Positions 37,105 through 48,798 of a stretch of 64,000 nucleotides of DNA are shown piece by piece; within the stretch, counting starts at the first letter, position 1, and each line of letters begins with the position of its first letter. The position numbers and the translations under genes were made by a program. This stretch comes from Halochromatium sp. (GTDB taxonomy: Bacteria; Pseudomonadota; Gammaproteobacteria; Chromatiales; Chromatiaceae). Where the stretch lies: contig POWB01000001.1 in the NCBI GenBank assembly GCA_010912705.1, positions 409,759 through 473,758 on the forward strand, given 5' to 3'. The notes under the pieces are model-generated. The model saw only the letters and a list, made by a program, of their open reading frames with translations, made no database searches and was not told the origin of the DNA.

Positions 37105-37232
37105 GTCGGTGTCTCCTTGTGGATAGAGCCTATTCGCAAGCAGGGCGGACGCATGCGGCCTCGGCTCGTCAGAGCACGACTGCCGCTTGAATGGCGTCAG
37201 CCGCCGCGACCTGACTGAATAAATGCGACGCT

Positions 37233-37409
37233 TTAGTCTTGTTTATCAATGACTTTGCGACCACGGTAGAAACCATCTGGGGTCACATGATGACGTCGAT
37301 GGATCTCGCCGGTGGTCCCGTCTTCCGACAGCGTTGGGCGGGAGAGTGCATCGTGGGAGCGACGCATGCCGCGCTTAGAGGGGGTCTTACGATTTTGTTG
37401 AACGGCCAT
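37233..37409 (-). CDS. rpmF: 50S ribosomal protein L32
   Basis: Missed by the ORF track because of its size. ATG 37409 opens a 58-aa basic protein [20 protein letters not shown]..., ending [15 protein letters not shown], which is bacterial L32. The zinc-binding CxxC pairs found in some L32 proteins are absent ([13 protein letters not shown]), so this is the cysteine-less form seen in most gammaproteobacteria. yceD upstream and plsX downstream are its standard neighbours. Confidence 0.96.
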   Translation of the reverse strand: MAVQQNRKTPSKRGMRRSHDALSRPTLSEDGTTGEIHRRHHVTPDGFYRGRKVIDKQD

Positions 37410-37438
37410 TTCGATCTCCGCGTGGGTCGCGATTAATC

Positions 37439-38035
37439 CTAATGCTCAGAGTCATCTCGTTTTGTTTTTAGCGCTGCCAGACCCGCAAAGGGATGCCCTC
37501 TACCCTGATCTGCTGGTGACAACTGCTTGGAGGCTGCAGGGGCTAAATCACCGCTAGCAAGGGCGCGCGGTGGCTCACAGGCACCCTCAGGATGTCTCGG
37601 GATCGCTGGCACCTCCAGAATAAGCTCATCTTCAATCAGATCGGACGGTCGCATCAGGCGATCCTCGATCATCAATGGCTCATACTGGGGCGGTAGCGCC
37701 CTAGCCTCATCGATCCCAGCAACCAGCGCGAGACTCACCGATGTATCGACGGCGAGGTCATAGCGCTCGAAACAGCGTTGGCAGCGCAGCGGTAAGACCG
37801 CAGCCACCTTGCCCACCACTGTTGGTCGCTGATCGGCATCACGCCCAAACGCGAAACGATAGCGAACCGCGCCACCAATGGGATCATCAGTCCTTTGCGC
37901 CGGCGCCTCGCGCTCAGGCTGCCAGAGCAGTTTCGCGAGCCGCGGCAGGCGCCTTAGCGCCATTTCGCCCTCAAAGACCGCAGACTGCGCAACCGCTTTT
38001 TTTGGGTCGAGGAGATCCGGAAAAGAGACCGACAT
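37439..38035 (-). CDS. yceD: YceD/DUF177 protein (23S rRNA accumulation factor)
   Basis: The 198-aa product contains the DUF177 core: [26 protein letters not shown], with a CxxC pair, and [17 protein letters not shown] near 140. Family members bind near rRNA maturation and are nearly always encoded next to rpmF, as here (29 bp away). The C-terminal tail ([13 protein letters not shown]) is also conserved. The N-terminus is slightly longer than E. coli YceD. Confidence 0.92.
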   Translation of the reverse strand: MSVSFPDLLDPKKAVAQSAVFEGEMALRRLPRLAKLLWQPEREAPAQRTDDPIGGAVRYRFAFGRDADQRPTVVGKVAAVLPLRCQRCFERYDLAVDTSVSLALVAGIDEARALPPQYEPLMIEDRLMRPSDLIEDELILEVPAIPRHPEGACEPPRALASGDLAPAASKQLSPADQGRGHPFAGLAALKTKRDDSEH

Positions 38036-38042
38036 AAGCCGT

Positions 38043-38072
38043 TAAATATAAAACGACAGCATTGCTGCTGTC
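38043..38072 (-). terminator. Intrinsic terminator after oadB
   Basis: On the minus strand, GACAGCA-GCAA-TGCTGTC forms a 7-bp stem closed by a GNRA-type tetraloop and is followed by GTTTTATATTT. It lies directly after the oadB stop codon and before yceD, ending the oadGAB transcript. Confidence 0.85.
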
Positions 38073-38076
38073 AATA

Positions 38077-39210
38077 TCAGCTTCCGGTCAAGGCGAGCAG
38101 CACGCCCGCTGCCACGGCGGAGCCGATGACGCCAGCCACGTTCGGTCCCATCGCATGCATCAATAGGAAATTGTGCGGATCAGCATCAAGGCCGACGCGA
38201 TTGACCACGCGCGCGGCCATTGGCACTGCCGACACGCCGGCCGCCCCGATCAGTGGATTCACCTTGCCGCCCGTCGCCCGGTACATGATCTTGCCCATCA
38301 GCACGCCGGCTGCGGTACCGATTGAAAAGGCCAAAGCGCCAAGAACCAGGATGCCGAGGGTCTCGAGGGCAAGAAACTTGTCCGCCGAGAGCTTCGAGCC
38401 GACGGCCAGGCCCAGCATGATGGTGACGATGTTGATGATCTCATTCTGCGCCGCCCGACTCAGGCGCTCGACCACGCCGCTTTCGCGCAACAGGTTACCG
38501 AACATCAGCATGCCGATCAGCGGTGCTGCCGACGGTAACAGCAGCGCACAGAGGGTCAGCACAACAAAGGGGAACAGGATGCGCTCGAGCCGCGAGACCG
38601 GCCGTAATTGCTGCATGACCACCGCACGCTCCTTCTTGGTGGTCAGCAGCCGCATGATCGGCGGCTGGATGATCGGCACCAGCGCCATGTACGAGTAAGC
38701 GGCAACCGCAATGGCCCCTAGCAGATCAGGCGCCAGTCGTGAGGCGAGGAAGATCGCCGTCGGACCATCCGCGCCACCGATGATCGCGATGGCAGAGGCG
38801 TCCTGAAGCGTGAAGTCGAAGCCCGGCAGCAGATTCAGAGCCACCGCACCGATCAGGGTCGCGAAGATACCGAATTGTGCCGCAGCCCCAAGCAAGAGCG
38901 TCGATGGGCGCGCGATCAAGGCACCAAAATCGGTCAGCGCACCAACGCCCATGAAGATCAGCAGCGGGAAGATCCCCGTCTCGACACCCGCCGTGTAGAT
39001 CATCCCGATCAGACCATCGGGACCACCAATGCCAGCTACAGGAATATTGCAGAGCACCGCGCCGAAGCCGATCGGCACTAGCAACAGGGGCTCAAACTTC
39101 TTCGCAATCGCCAGGTAGATCAGACCGCAGCCAACCGCGATCATCAGTACCTGACCCCAGTCGAAATTGGCAATCCCGGTCGATTGCCATAGCTTCAGCA
39201 GCTCGTCCAT
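38077..39210 (-). CDS. oadB: Oxaloacetate decarboxylase beta subunit (sodium pump)
   Basis: Integral membrane carboxybiotin decarboxylase that couples CO2 release to sodium export. The 377-aa product has about nine helices and the family motifs GIADFDWGQ near the start, [13 protein letters not shown] near 145 and the [19 protein letters not shown] closing helix that carries functional residues. It is 4 bp downstream of oadA and is followed by a clear terminator, so it ends the oadGAB operon. Confidence 0.95.
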   Translation of the reverse strand: MDELLKLWQSTGIANFDWGQVLMIAVGCGLIYLAIAKKFEPLLLVPIGFGAVLCNIPVAGIGGPDGLIGMIYTAGVETGIFPLLIFMGVGALTDFGALIARPSTLLLGAAAQFGIFATLIGAVALNLLPGFDFTLQDASAIAIIGGADGPTAIFLASRLAPDLLGAIAVAAYSYMALVPIIQPPIMRLLTTKKERAVVMQQLRPVSRLERILFPFVVLTLCALLLPSAAPLIGMLMFGNLLRESGVVERLSRAAQNEIINIVTIMLGLAVGSKLSADKFLALETLGILVLGALAFSIGTAAGVLMGKIMYRATGGKVNPLIGAAGVSAVPMAARVVNRVGLDADPHNFLLMHAMGPNVAGVIGSAVAAGVLLALTGS

Positions 39211-39214
39211 CGCG

Positions 39215-41005
39215 TCAGCCTAACGCGAGCAGCGGCGCACCGAGCGCCACCGCATCACCCTCTTTGACCCGGATATCGCCGACGCGTCCGGCCGAAGGCG
39301 CCCGGATCTCGGTTTCCATCTTCATCGCCTCCAGCACGACCAAGACATCACCGGATTCGACGGACTGATCGCTGCGCACCGTGACGCGGACGATGTTGCC
39401 AGCCATGGGCGCGGTAATCACCCGTCCCTCGATGATGGTCGATACCTCATCGGCCGTCTCCACTGAGCGGACATGCTCAACGGCCCCTTGCGGCGATACC
39501 CTCACATCATAACCCTTGCCATTGACCTCGACCCGGTAGGACTCAGGCTCGGTACTGGCGGCGGGCGCAGCGACAGCGGCTGTCGGCGCGGCAGCAGGCT
39601 CTTCGATGGTCCAGGGCGGCGGCTCAAAGGCCGCGGCGTCACCCCGGTTCTCGAGGAACTTGAGCCCAACCTGCGGAAACATGGCATAGATCAGCACGTC
39701 ATCGACCCTGTCCTTAGCCAGCTCGATCTGGCGCTCGCTGGCCAGGTCCGCCAGCTCCCCGGTCAGTCGATCCATCTCCGCCGCGATATCGTCAGCGGGC
39801 CGACCGGTGATCGGCTCCTCGCCATCCTTGAGCACCTTCGCCTGCAGCTCAGCATTCACCGGCGCCGGTGTCGCCCCATAGGCGCCGCGCAGCACCCCCG
39901 CCGTCTCGTTGGTGATGCTCTTATAGCGCTCCCCCATCAGCACATTCAGGACCGACTGGCTGCCAACGATCTGCGAAGTGGGCGTCACCAGCGGGATGAA
40001 GCCCAGATCTTCACGCACCCGCGGGATCTCGGCCAGCACCTCGTCCATGCGATCGGTCGCGCCCTGCTCGCGCAGCTGATTCTCCATGTTCGTCAACATA
40101 CCACCAGGTACCTGGGCAACCAGGATGCGTGAATCGACCCCCTTCAACGAGCCCTCGAAACGCGCATACTTCTTGCGCACCTCACGGAAATAGGCGGCGA
40201 TCTCCTCAAGCAGCAAGAGGTCGAGGCCGGTATCGCGCTCGGTGCCATCGAGGATGGCGACTAACGACTCAGTCGGCGAATGACCATAGGTCATGCTCAT
40301 CGACGAGATCGCCGTGTCGACCATATCGATGCCGACCTCGGCGGCCTTGATATAGGTCGCGGTGCTCATGCCGGTGGTCGCGTGACAATGCAACGCGATC
40401 GGCACCGCACAGCTCTCCTTTAAGCGCCTGATCAGCTCCTCACAGACGTAGGGGCGGAGCAGCCCAGCCATGTCTTTGATACAGATCGAATGGCAGCCGA
40501 GATCCTCGAGCCGCTTGCCCATATCGACCCAGTAATCGACGTTGTGCACAGGGCTAACCGTGTAAGACATGGTCCCTTGCGCATGGGCGTCGGTCTCGAG
40601 CGCGGCACGGATGGCCTGCTCAAGGTTACGCAGATCGTTCATCGCATCGAAGATGCGGAAGACATCGATGCCGTTCTTCGCCGCCCGCTCGACGAAGGTA
40701 TCCACCACATCGTCCGCATAGTGGCGATAGCCGAGCAGGTTTTGGCCACGCAACAGCATCTGCTGACGTGTGTTTGGCATCGCCGCCTTGAGCTGCCGCA
40801 ACCGCTCCCAGGGATCTTCGCCTAAGTAACGGATGCAGGCATCGAAGGTGGCACCACCCCAAGTCTCCAACGACCAATAGCCGACCTGGTCGAGCTTGGG
40901 GGCGATCGGGAGCATATCCTCGATACGCATGCGCGTCGCCAACAGCGACTGGTGGGCATCGCGCAGGACGATATCGGTAATGCCGAGAGGTATGGGTTCG
41001 CTCAT
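39215..41005 (-). CDS. oadA: Oxaloacetate decarboxylase alpha subunit (biotin carboxyltransferase)
   Basis: Transfers the carboxyl of oxaloacetate to biotin. The N-terminal DRE-TIM barrel shows [16 protein letters not shown] and [16 protein letters not shown] with HCHATTGMS (metal ligands); after the conserved PYC-OADA domain, a Pro/Ala linker leads to a biotinyl domain with [12 protein letters not shown] (biotin on Lys). ATG 41005 is the probable start (596 aa). Upstream TTG 41068 would add a repeated NLEP extension encoded by four 12-bp units; that DNA more likely is untranslated leader. BirA in this window would biotinylate it. Confidence 0.95.
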   Translation of the reverse strand: MSEPIPLGITDIVLRDAHQSLLATRMRIEDMLPIAPKLDQVGYWSLETWGGATFDACIRYLGEDPWERLRQLKAAMPNTRQQMLLRGQNLLGYRHYADDVVDTFVERAAKNGIDVFRIFDAMNDLRNLEQAIRAALETDAHAQGTMSYTVSPVHNVDYWVDMGKRLEDLGCHSICIKDMAGLLRPYVCEELIRRLKESCAVPIALHCHATTGMSTATYIKAAEVGIDMVDTAISSMSMTYGHSPTESLVAILDGTERDTGLDLLLLEEIAAYFREVRKKYARFEGSLKGVDSRILVAQVPGGMLTNMENQLREQGATDRMDEVLAEIPRVREDLGFIPLVTPTSQIVGSQSVLNVLMGERYKSITNETAGVLRGAYGATPAPVNAELQAKVLKDGEEPITGRPADDIAAEMDRLTGELADLASERQIELAKDRVDDVLIYAMFPQVGLKFLENRGDAAAFEPPPWTIEEPAAAPTAAVAAPAASTEPESYRVEVNGKGYDVRVSPQGAVEHVRSVETADEVSTIIEGRVITAPMAGNIVRVTVRSDQSVESGDVLVVLEAMKMETEIRAPSAGRVGDIRVKEGDAVALGAPLLALG

Positions 41006-41013
41006 GGGCCTGT

Positions 41014-41061
41014 GTTCCAGGTTAGGTTCCAGGTTAGGTTCCGGGTTGGGTTCCAGGTTGG
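41014..41061. repeat. Four 12-bp tandem repeats in front of oadA
   Basis: Units GTTCCAGGTTAG, GTTCCAGGTTAG, GTTCCGGGTTGG and GTTCCAGGTTGG are head to tail, ending 9 bp before the oadA start. In the oadA frame each reads Asn-Leu/Pro-Glu-Pro. They occupy the spacer between oadG and oadA, so copy number could change spacing or, if TTG 41068 is used, an N-terminal tail. Confidence 0.85.
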
Positions 41062-41126
41062 ATTTCAAGTAGAGACCGTCATCATCGCGGCTCAGGACAG
41101 GCTTGCGGCCGGTCCAAAACCAGGGC

Positions 41127-41381
41127 TCAGTGCCGCCGCTGCGAACGATATCGCGCTACTGCAGCACTGATCACAGCAATCAGCTCGGCATCGGCGGCCT
41201 GCTTGTCGCGCATGACCGGCGCCGGCGATAGGGCTGGCTCCGTCGCGCCTGGGACTAGCTTATCCGCCAGCCAAGACATGCCCCTAAGCAACAGCACCAG
41301 TAACAGCAGAAAGCTGAACACCGTGCCCATGCCGATCGCCATCAGGTTCAGGCTGTCTGCTATCAGGGTCGACTGAGGCAT
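41127..41381 (-). CDS. oadG: Oxaloacetate decarboxylase gamma subunit
   Basis: This 84-aa protein has one transmembrane helix ([20 protein letters not shown]) with the GMGxVF motif of OadG, and a hydrophilic C-terminal part ending in [19 protein letters not shown], the segment that contacts the alpha subunit. It is first in oadGAB. The Pro/Ala linker is short. Confidence 0.92.
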   Translation of the reverse strand: MPQSTLIADSLNLMAIGMGTVFSFLLLLVLLLRGMSWLADKLVPGATEPALSPAPVMRDKQAADAELIAVISAAVARYRSQRRH

Positions 41382-41528
41382 CAAGGCACTCCACTAAGCA
41401 GTCGCAAGGTCAAAGACGAGGGCCGGCACTCGTCGGCAGCGACGAGTATCCCGCGAACCCTCATCGCGCGTCGCCACCCCGGAAGATGAAGCGGCTGTTT
41501 CAGCATCAGGCTGGCCCAACATCAATTA

Positions 41529-42857
<1,329 letters not shown>

Positions 42858-42929
42858 TCAATCGATCGCTCCACCGGTTTGGCGTTGGCGCCTTATATGG
42901 CACCAGGCCGACCCAAATGGCGGCTCAGC

Positions 42930-44123
42930 TCAGGCGGCATCATCCGGCACCAGTTGCCAGACGCCGTCGACCTTGGCTAGTCGATCGCAACAGTTGTAGT
43001 CACGCGGCGTACCGCACTGATCAGGTAATTCATAACGCACCTCTCGACCCTCGGCTCGCAGGCGCTCGACGATGCGCTGTAGCTGCGGATCAGCGTCCCA
43101 AGGCGCCATCACCGAGCTTACCTCGGTCTCGGGGCTGGCAGTCTGCGCCGAGAGCGCAATCAACCCTTTCAGGTCAGAGCTGAAGCCAACCGCTGGCCGC
43201 GCGCGCCCGAACACCCGCCCGATGTCGTCGTAGCGCCCACCGCGCGCGATCTCGAGTCCCCAGCCGGGTACGAAGGCGGCAAACACCACTCCCGTCTTGT
43301 ACGTGTAGCCGCGCAGCTCCGCAAGATCGAAGTGCACCGGCAGCTCCGGCAGCCAGTGCCGCAGCTCATCGGCGACTCGCTGCAGCCGATCGAGCGCCGC
43401 CAACACCGGCGGATCAGCCGCCCGCAGCATCGAGCTGGCGCGCGACAGGGCATCTTCGCCGTTGAACTCAACCAGCGCCAACAGCATACTGCCAACCGGG
43501 ACGGCGACCTCGGTCTCAGCGATGATCGCCTCGATCTCCGCGCTCGCCTTGCGCTGCAGGGCATCGAACAGGCGCAGCTCATCGGCGCGCGACAGCCCCG
43601 CCTGCTGGATCAGCCCACGATAGACGCCAACATGACCAAGGTCTAAGTAAGGCGATTCGATACCTGCGGTCTCTAAAGTCTGAACCAGCAGGCGCAGCAC
43701 TTCGACATCGCTCGCTGGGCCGTCATGACCATAGATCTCAGCGCCAATCTGCAGCGGGCTGCGCGTGCCGGCGAAGCCATCGGTCCTTGTGTGCAGCACG
43801 GTGCCCAGATAGCAGAGCCGGGTTGCGGTCTCACGCCGCAGATGATGGGCGTCGATCCGCGCGACCTGTGGGGTCATATCGGCACGCACCCCAAGCAATC
43901 GCCCGCTGAGCTGATCGGTCAGCTTAAAGGTCTGCAGATCAAGATCACTGCCAGTCCCGGTCAGCAGGCTCTCCAGGTAGTCGATGAACGGCGGGATGAC
44001 CAGTTCGTAGCCCCAGCTTTGATAGAGATCGAGCAAGCGCCGCCGCAGCCGCTCAAGCTCCGCCGCCCGGGCGGGCAAGACTTCTTCGATGCCGGTCGGC
44101 AACAGCCAACGCTCGTCGTTCAT
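42930..44123 (-). CDS. hisZ: ATP phosphoribosyltransferase regulatory subunit HisZ
   Basis: HisS-like protein without synthetase activity that complements the short HisG in the first histidine step. WLLPTGIEEVLPARAAELERLRR, FKLTDQLSGRLLGVRADMTPQVARI and the late GGRYDDIGRVFGRARPAVGFS are HisZ signatures. Presence of HisZ implies that the organism has a short-form HisG elsewhere. ATG 44123 gives 397 aa; the track start overlaps the upstream gene. It lies 10 bp after the DUF2065 gene. Confidence 0.94.
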   Translation of the reverse strand: MNDERWLLPTGIEEVLPARAAELERLRRRLLDLYQSWGYELVIPPFIDYLESLLTGTGSDLDLQTFKLTDQLSGRLLGVRADMTPQVARIDAHHLRRETATRLCYLGTVLHTRTDGFAGTRSPLQIGAEIYGHDGPASDVEVLRLLVQTLETAGIESPYLDLGHVGVYRGLIQQAGLSRADELRLFDALQRKASAEIEAIIAETEVAVPVGSMLLALVEFNGEDALSRASSMLRAADPPVLAALDRLQRVADELRHWLPELPVHFDLAELRGYTYKTGVVFAAFVPGWGLEIARGGRYDDIGRVFGRARPAVGFSSDLKGLIALSAQTASPETEVSSVMAPWDADPQLQRIVERLRAEGREVRYELPDQCGTPRDYNCCDRLAKVDGVWQLVPDDAA

Positions 44124-44133
44124 CAGTTCAGGC

Positions 44134-44319
44134 TCAATTAACCAGGTAGAGAAGTGCCACACCGCTGAGCATGCTCAGAAGCCCCGAGATCCGCAGGCTG
44201 CGGGCATCCTGAGACGCGACCTGTAACAGGAGTCGACGGAAGCCATCAGGAGCGATAAACGGCAGTAGCCCCTCGATCACAAGCATCAGGGACAGTGCCA
44301 ACAGCAAGGCATGCCACAT
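44134..44319 (-). CDS. yjeT: DUF2065 small membrane protein (YjeT)
   Basis: 61 aa with two hydrophobic helices: MWHALLLALSLMLVIEGLLP and SLRISGLLSMLSGVALLYLV, with the conserved FIAPDGFRRLL turn. Found between hflC and hisZ/purA in most gammaproteobacteria. Function unknown. It is separated from hflC by a terminator, so it starts the hisZ-purA unit. Confidence 0.9.
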   Translation of the reverse strand: MWHALLLALSLMLVIEGLLPFIAPDGFRRLLLQVASQDARSLRISGLLSMLSGVALLYLVN

Positions 44320-44464
44320 GGATCAACCGGCGCACTCAGCGAACATTTGCAAGAAAGATTGAATGTCTCAGAAGCTAGGGCTGCAGCTAGAACAGCGGCG
44401 ATGATTGCAGAACCATTGCGGCCTGTCTATGCGGCGGGTCAGATGGCGAGGCTTGACTGAGCGC

Positions 44465-44499
44465 AAAAAATAAGGCCCGGTAGCCTCGCCACCGAGCCT
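44465..44499 (-). terminator. Intrinsic terminator after hflC
   Basis: On the minus strand AGGCTCGGT and ACCGGGCCT form a 9-bp stem (one G-U) with a 9-base loop, followed by TATTTTTTG. It lies 23 bp after the hflC stop and closes the hfq-hflX-hflK-hflC transcript. Confidence 0.9.
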
Positions 44500-44521
44500 C
44501 TGAGCAGCCAAACAGTCGCGA

Positions 44522-45445
44522 TCAGCGCGCAGCTGTGCCCGGAAATCCGGGCGCACCACTCAAGGCTGCCGCAGCACCAGGGTCTTGTGAGTTAAAGAAG
44601 CGGAAGAACTCAGAATCCGGTGAGAGCACCAAGGTGCTTCCATTGTTAGCAAAGGTGCGGCGATACGCATCTAGGCTTCGATAGAAGGCGTAGAAGTCCG
44701 GGTTACGCTGATAGGCCGTGGCATAGATCTCAGCTGCCTGGCCATCTCCTTGACCGCGAGTCTCCTCAGCCTCTTTGTAGGCATCGGCAATGATCACAGT
44801 GCGTTGACGATCAGCGTCGGCACGGATGCGCTCGGCTGCCTCAGCACCTTTTGCGCGCAGATCACGAGCCACTCGCTCACGCTCGGCACGCATCCGATTG
44901 TAGACCGACTCGCTGACCTCAGGTGGCAGATCGATCTTCTTTACGCGTACATCCAGCACCTCAACACCCAGCTCACCGGCCTGAGTATCACTGACCTTGG
45001 TCAGTGCCCGCATCAGCTCCAAGCGATCTTCGGTCACGACCTCTTGAATCGTGCGCTTGCCGAACTCGTCACGAAGCGCGGTATTGATACGCTCGCCAAG
45101 CAGTCGCTCAGCGCGTGCACTATCGCCGCCTGTCGAACGAAAGAATTGCGCCGCGTCGTTGATGCGCCACTTGGTGTAAGAATCGACGATCACGTCCTTC
45201 TTCTCGATCGTCAAGAATCGCTGTGGCCTCGAGTCGAGGGTTTGAATGCGTGCATCGAAGTGCATGATGTTATTTAACAGCGGCACTTTGAAGTGTAGGC
45301 CGGGATCGTAATCGCCGCGCACAATCTCACCAAGCCTCAGCTTGATGGCCGTTTCCCATTGCTGCACCGTGAAGGTGGAGGCGTAGACGATCAGGGCCAA
45401 CAACGCGACCGCAATAGGGATCAAGATCTTCTTGGTATCATCCAT
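44522..45445 (-). CDS. hflC: FtsH modulator HflC
   Basis: Membrane-anchored SPFH-domain protein that with HflK forms a cage around FtsH protease. An N-terminal helix (ILIPIAVALLALIVYASTF) precedes the band-7 domain (VQQWETAIKLRLGEI, PQRFLTIEKKDVIVDSYTKWRI) and the helical part (RADADRQRTVIIADAYKEAEETRGQGDGQAA). 307 aa, somewhat shorter than E. coli. The start overlaps the hflK stop by one base. Confidence 0.95.
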   Translation of the reverse strand: MDDTKKILIPIAVALLALIVYASTFTVQQWETAIKLRLGEIVRGDYDPGLHFKVPLLNNIMHFDARIQTLDSRPQRFLTIEKKDVIVDSYTKWRINDAAQFFRSTGGDSARAERLLGERINTALRDEFGKRTIQEVVTEDRLELMRALTKVSDTQAGELGVEVLDVRVKKIDLPPEVSESVYNRMRAERERVARDLRAKGAEAAERIRADADRQRTVIIADAYKEAEETRGQGDGQAAEIYATAYQRNPDFYAFYRSLDAYRRTFANNGSTLVLSPDSEFFRFFNSQDPGAAAALSGAPGFPGTAAR

Positions 45446-46623
45446 CAGCGCGAGCTCCGATCGCGGGACACATCTCGGATCTGAGACGTGGTTGGTGGCG
45501 CATTGTATTGGTTAGCATCATTGCCATTGGTCATTGAGGTCCGCGGCTGCGGAACCCTCGCCGTCTGGTTGCGCATGATTTGATCCAGCGGCAGATACAT
45601 CAGACTATTCCCCTGAGGCACGTCGATCAGCACCATATTGCTGCCAGTGAGCACGGATTCGATGGTCTCCAGATAGAGACGCTCGCGAGTCACCTCAGGG
45701 GCCTTCTCGTACTGGGTCCGAATCGCGTCGAAGCGAGAGGTTTCACCCTCGGCCGAGGCGATCACCCGATCTCGGTAGGCCTTGGCATCAGCAATAGCTC
45801 GCGCCGCCTCACCGCGTGCCTGCGGCAGGATCTCGTTAGAGTAGGCCTCGGCCTTGTTTTCGAGTCGCTCCTTGTCCTCTCGCGCCTTGATGGCGTCATC
45901 AAAGGCGTCCTTGACCTGCTCTGGCGGCTTCGCCGGCTGCATATTGACCGAGGTGACGAGCAGCCCGGTCTTATACTCATCCATCAAGGATTGAACACCT
46001 TGCTGGATCATCGCAGCGACCGCGCTACGTCCTTCAGTCAGGATGAAGTCAAGCTTCTCCCCGCCGATCGTCTTGCGCACCACGGTCTCGGTCGCATCGC
46101 GCAAGGTCTTCATCGGGGCTTGGTCTTGGAACAGATAGTTAGATGCGTCTTGAATCCGCGACTGTACCGTCAGCTCGACATCGACGATGTTTTCATCGCG
46201 CGTCAGCATCGCCGCCTTATGGCTGAATGAAGAGATCTCATCGACGTTGACGATCTCAACCCGTTCTATTGGCCAGGGAATATGCCAATGGGGTCCTGGT
46301 GCCGTGGTCTTCACGTAAGCACCAAAGCGCAGCACAACCCCGCGCTCAGCTGGGGCGACAATGTAGATGCCAGTGAAGAGCCAAACGACAAAGAGACCGG
46401 CGATGATGATGCCGATTGTCTTCAGGCTGACATCCACCGCACTAGGACCACCGCCGCCACCACCACTCGATGATGACCCCTGACTCCCGAACAGGCCACT
46501 GACCCGCTCCTGAAGTTTGCGGACGATCTCATCGAGATCCGGCGGCCCACCCTGATTTCCAGGGCCGCCCTGGTTGCTACCCCAGGGGTCCCGGTTGCCA
46601 CCTCCCGGTTCATTCCAGGCCAT
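45445..46623 (-). CDS. hflK: FtsH modulator HflK
   Basis: Partner of HflC. The cytoplasmic N-terminus is Gly/Asn-rich (MAWNEPGGGNRDPWGSNQGG), then a helix (LKTIGIIIAGLFVVWLFTGIYIV), band-7 domain (VAPAERGVVLRFGAYVKT) and coiled coil (PQARGEAARAIADAKAYRDRVIASAEGE). Product 392 aa. A serine/glycine run (SSSSGGGGGG) precedes the helix. A 229-bp gap separates it from hflX. Confidence 0.95.
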   Translation of the reverse strand: MAWNEPGGGNRDPWGSNQGGPGNQGGPPDLDEIVRKLQERVSGLFGSQGSSSSGGGGGGPSAVDVSLKTIGIIIAGLFVVWLFTGIYIVAPAERGVVLRFGAYVKTTAPGPHWHIPWPIERVEIVNVDEISSFSHKAAMLTRDENIVDVELTVQSRIQDASNYLFQDQAPMKTLRDATETVVRKTIGGEKLDFILTEGRSAVAAMIQQGVQSLMDEYKTGLLVTSVNMQPAKPPEQVKDAFDDAIKAREDKERLENKAEAYSNEILPQARGEAARAIADAKAYRDRVIASAEGETSRFDAIRTQYEKAPEVTRERLYLETIESVLTGSNMVLIDVPQGNSLMYLPLDQIMRNQTARVPQPRTSMTNGNDANQYNAPPTTSQIRDVSRDRSSR

Positions 46624-46852
46624 ACTTGCTCCGATTACACTTTAGTTGTGTCGTGTCGTGACGTCGACCGTTGACTGCTGACGAATCAGACAACTCGGCT
46701 GCAGGGTTGCAGCCCGCCGACCGTTACCGCCCCTCGACGGCCTCTGCAATGATCGGCCGACAATGCTGACAGCTTCTAGGATGGAAAAGTGCCGCCCCTG
46801 CGTCGGTTATCAAGGACGCACGCTGAGTCAAAACAGCACATTGTACGTGGCG

Positions 46853-48235
46853 TTAGCCGGTCTCGACAACGCCGACCCGCCCGCTGACTCGATCGCCATC
46901 AGTGGTTGACAGCTGCTCGTGACTATCAGTGGTGCCCGGCATCGCCTCCGCACCCTCGAGCCGACAGCCCTGCCAACGCGCATCAGCATTGAGATAACGC
47001 TCGACCTGCTGCCGCGCAAGCTCCACCTCCATTCGCCAGCCCCCCTCATCGGTGCCCATATCATCCAAGACTCGAGCATGCTCGAACAGCCAGGCGCGCA
47101 AGGCGCCATCGGCGGGACCGAGCAACAGCGACTCGCGCACCAGCTCACCGCGCAATCGCTCGCTCAAGGCCTGAGTCAGCAACTCGACGCCAGCACCGGT
47201 CTGCGCCGACATCCAGATGCGCCAGACGCGACCATCAGCATCGCGGTCTAGGCGCGGTGGCTGATCCGCAACCAGATCAATCTTGTTATAGACCAAGAGC
47301 TGCGGGCAGTCCTGCGCGCCGATCTCGGTTAGCACGGCTTCGACATCACGGATACGGCGGTCGCGCTCGGGCGATGCCGCATCAACGACATGCAGCAGCA
47401 GCGAGGCTTCGCGCGTCTCCTGCAGCGTTGAGCGGAAGGCCGCGACCAGCTCATGCGGCAGGCCGTTGATAAAGCCGACCGTATCGGCCAGTACCGCGAC
47501 CGGACCGCCAGGCAAGCGCAGCCGGCGCAGGGTCGGGTCAAGCGTCGCAAACAGCTGATCGGCCTGATAGACACCCGCCTCGGTCAGTCGATTGAAGAGC
47601 GTCGACTTGCCAGCGTTGGTGTAGCCCACCAATGAGATGGTCGGAATCTCGGCGCGATCCCGCGCGCGTCGCCCCTGCCCGCGCTGGGTCTCGACATGGG
47701 CCAGGCGATCGTTGAGCAGCGCAATGCGTCGGCCAAGCAGCCGGCGGTCGGTCTCAAGCTGCGTCTCACCCGGACCACGCAGACCGATGCCGCCCTTCTG
47801 ACGCTCGAGATGGGTCCAGCCGCGCACCAGCCGGGTCGACAGATGCCGCAATTGCGCCAGCTCGACCTGCAGCTTGCCATCGGCCGAGCGGGCACGCTGA
47901 GCGAAGATATCCAGGATCAGGCCACTGCGATCGACGACACGGCAGGCGAGCAGACGCTCAAGGTTACGCTCCTGTGCCGGACTCAGCGCATGGTCAAAGA
48001 TCACCAGCTCGGCGCCCGTGGCCTCGACCAGCGCTTTTAGCTCATCGGCCTTACCAGAGCCAATGAAGAGGCGAGGATCTGGGGTGTCCCGTGAGCCACT
48101 GAGGCTGCCAACCACCTCGGCACCAGCGGCCTTGGCGAGCAGCCGAAACTCCTCAGCCGCGTCGTCGGTGACCGGCTGGCCCATCGCGATCTGGACCAAG
48201 ATCGAGCGCTCGCCAGCCTGGGGGCGCTCAAACAT
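46853..48235 (-). CDS. hflX: Ribosome-associated GTPase HflX
   Basis: Splits stalled ribosomes during stress. The N-terminal HflX domain includes FIGSGKADELKALVEATGAELVIFD and FAQRARSADGKLQVELAQL; the GTPase domain has GYTNAGKSTLFNRLT, DTVGFI and YNKIDLV. The 460-aa length includes a C-terminal extension (EGAEMPGTTDSHEQ-like tail) beyond the usual 426 aa. It sits 57 bp downstream of hfq. Confidence 0.95.
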   Translation of the reverse strand: MFERPQAGERSILVQIAMGQPVTDDAAEEFRLLAKAAGAEVVGSLSGSRDTPDPRLFIGSGKADELKALVEATGAELVIFDHALSPAQERNLERLLACRVVDRSGLILDIFAQRARSADGKLQVELAQLRHLSTRLVRGWTHLERQKGGIGLRGPGETQLETDRRLLGRRIALLNDRLAHVETQRGQGRRARDRAEIPTISLVGYTNAGKSTLFNRLTEAGVYQADQLFATLDPTLRRLRLPGGPVAVLADTVGFINGLPHELVAAFRSTLQETREASLLLHVVDAASPERDRRIRDVEAVLTEIGAQDCPQLLVYNKIDLVADQPPRLDRDADGRVWRIWMSAQTGAGVELLTQALSERLRGELVRESLLLGPADGALRAWLFEHARVLDDMGTDEGGWRMEVELARQQVERYLNADARWQGCRLEGAEAMPGTTDSHEQLSTTDGDRVSGRVGVVETG

Positions 48236-48292
48236 GGGATTGCCTCAGGCTACCGCTACGATCGGCTCGCCTAGAGTATTGGGGTAAGACGA

Positions 48293-48541
48293 TCAGCCGT
48301 CGTCCTCCTCGGCCATATCCTGCGGCAGCGGTAGCTTGACGTTGCGGGTCGGCACCACGGTCGAGATGGCGTGCTTGTAGATCATCTGACTGACATTGTT
48401 CTTCAGCAGCACGACAAATTGATCGAAGGATTCGATCTGGCCTTGCAGCTTGATGCCGTTGACGAGAAAGATCGAGACCGGCACACGTTCTTTACGCAAG
48501 GCGTTCAAAAATGGGTCTTGTAGACTTTGCCCCTTAGACAT
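48293..48541 (-). CDS. hfq: RNA chaperone Hfq
   Basis: The 82-aa Sm-like hexamer subunit has Sm1 ([22 protein letters not shown]) and Sm2 ([10 protein letters not shown]) and an N-terminus [20 protein letters not shown] as in other gammaproteobacteria. The C-terminal tail is very short ([13 protein letters not shown]). AAGGAG lies eight bases before the ATG. Just upstream, GATAACAATTGTGATAACAA holds two direct GATAACAA copies. A 257-bp gap separates it from miaA, so it probably has its own promoter. Confidence 0.97.
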   Translation of the reverse strand: MSKGQSLQDPFLNALRKERVPVSIFLVNGIKLQGQIESFDQFVVLLKNNVSQMIYKHAISTVVPTRNVKLPLPQDMAEEDDG

Positions 48542-48798
48542 GGGCGCTTCTCCTTGTTGTTATCACAATTGTTATCATGGACCGGTTCTCGTCACAAGGC
48601 GGCATGCGACGCATCCGGGAAAGCATTGCAAGATAGCACAGAGGATAGAGCAGATGCCGCGGTAAACCGCAAGCCTCGAAACCGAAACGACAGCAAACAC
48701 CCGCAGGTCGCCCGACCCCGAGGCAGCCAGCAACAATCCGCATTCACCGGTAGCTCTGCTACCTACTGACCAAATAGTTCAGTCTTTTCGCCGCGAGG

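Noticed and set aside
48720-48770. GGTAGC/GCTACC hairpin downstream of miaA
   Set aside because: Six-base stem without a T-run; too weak to call a terminator.
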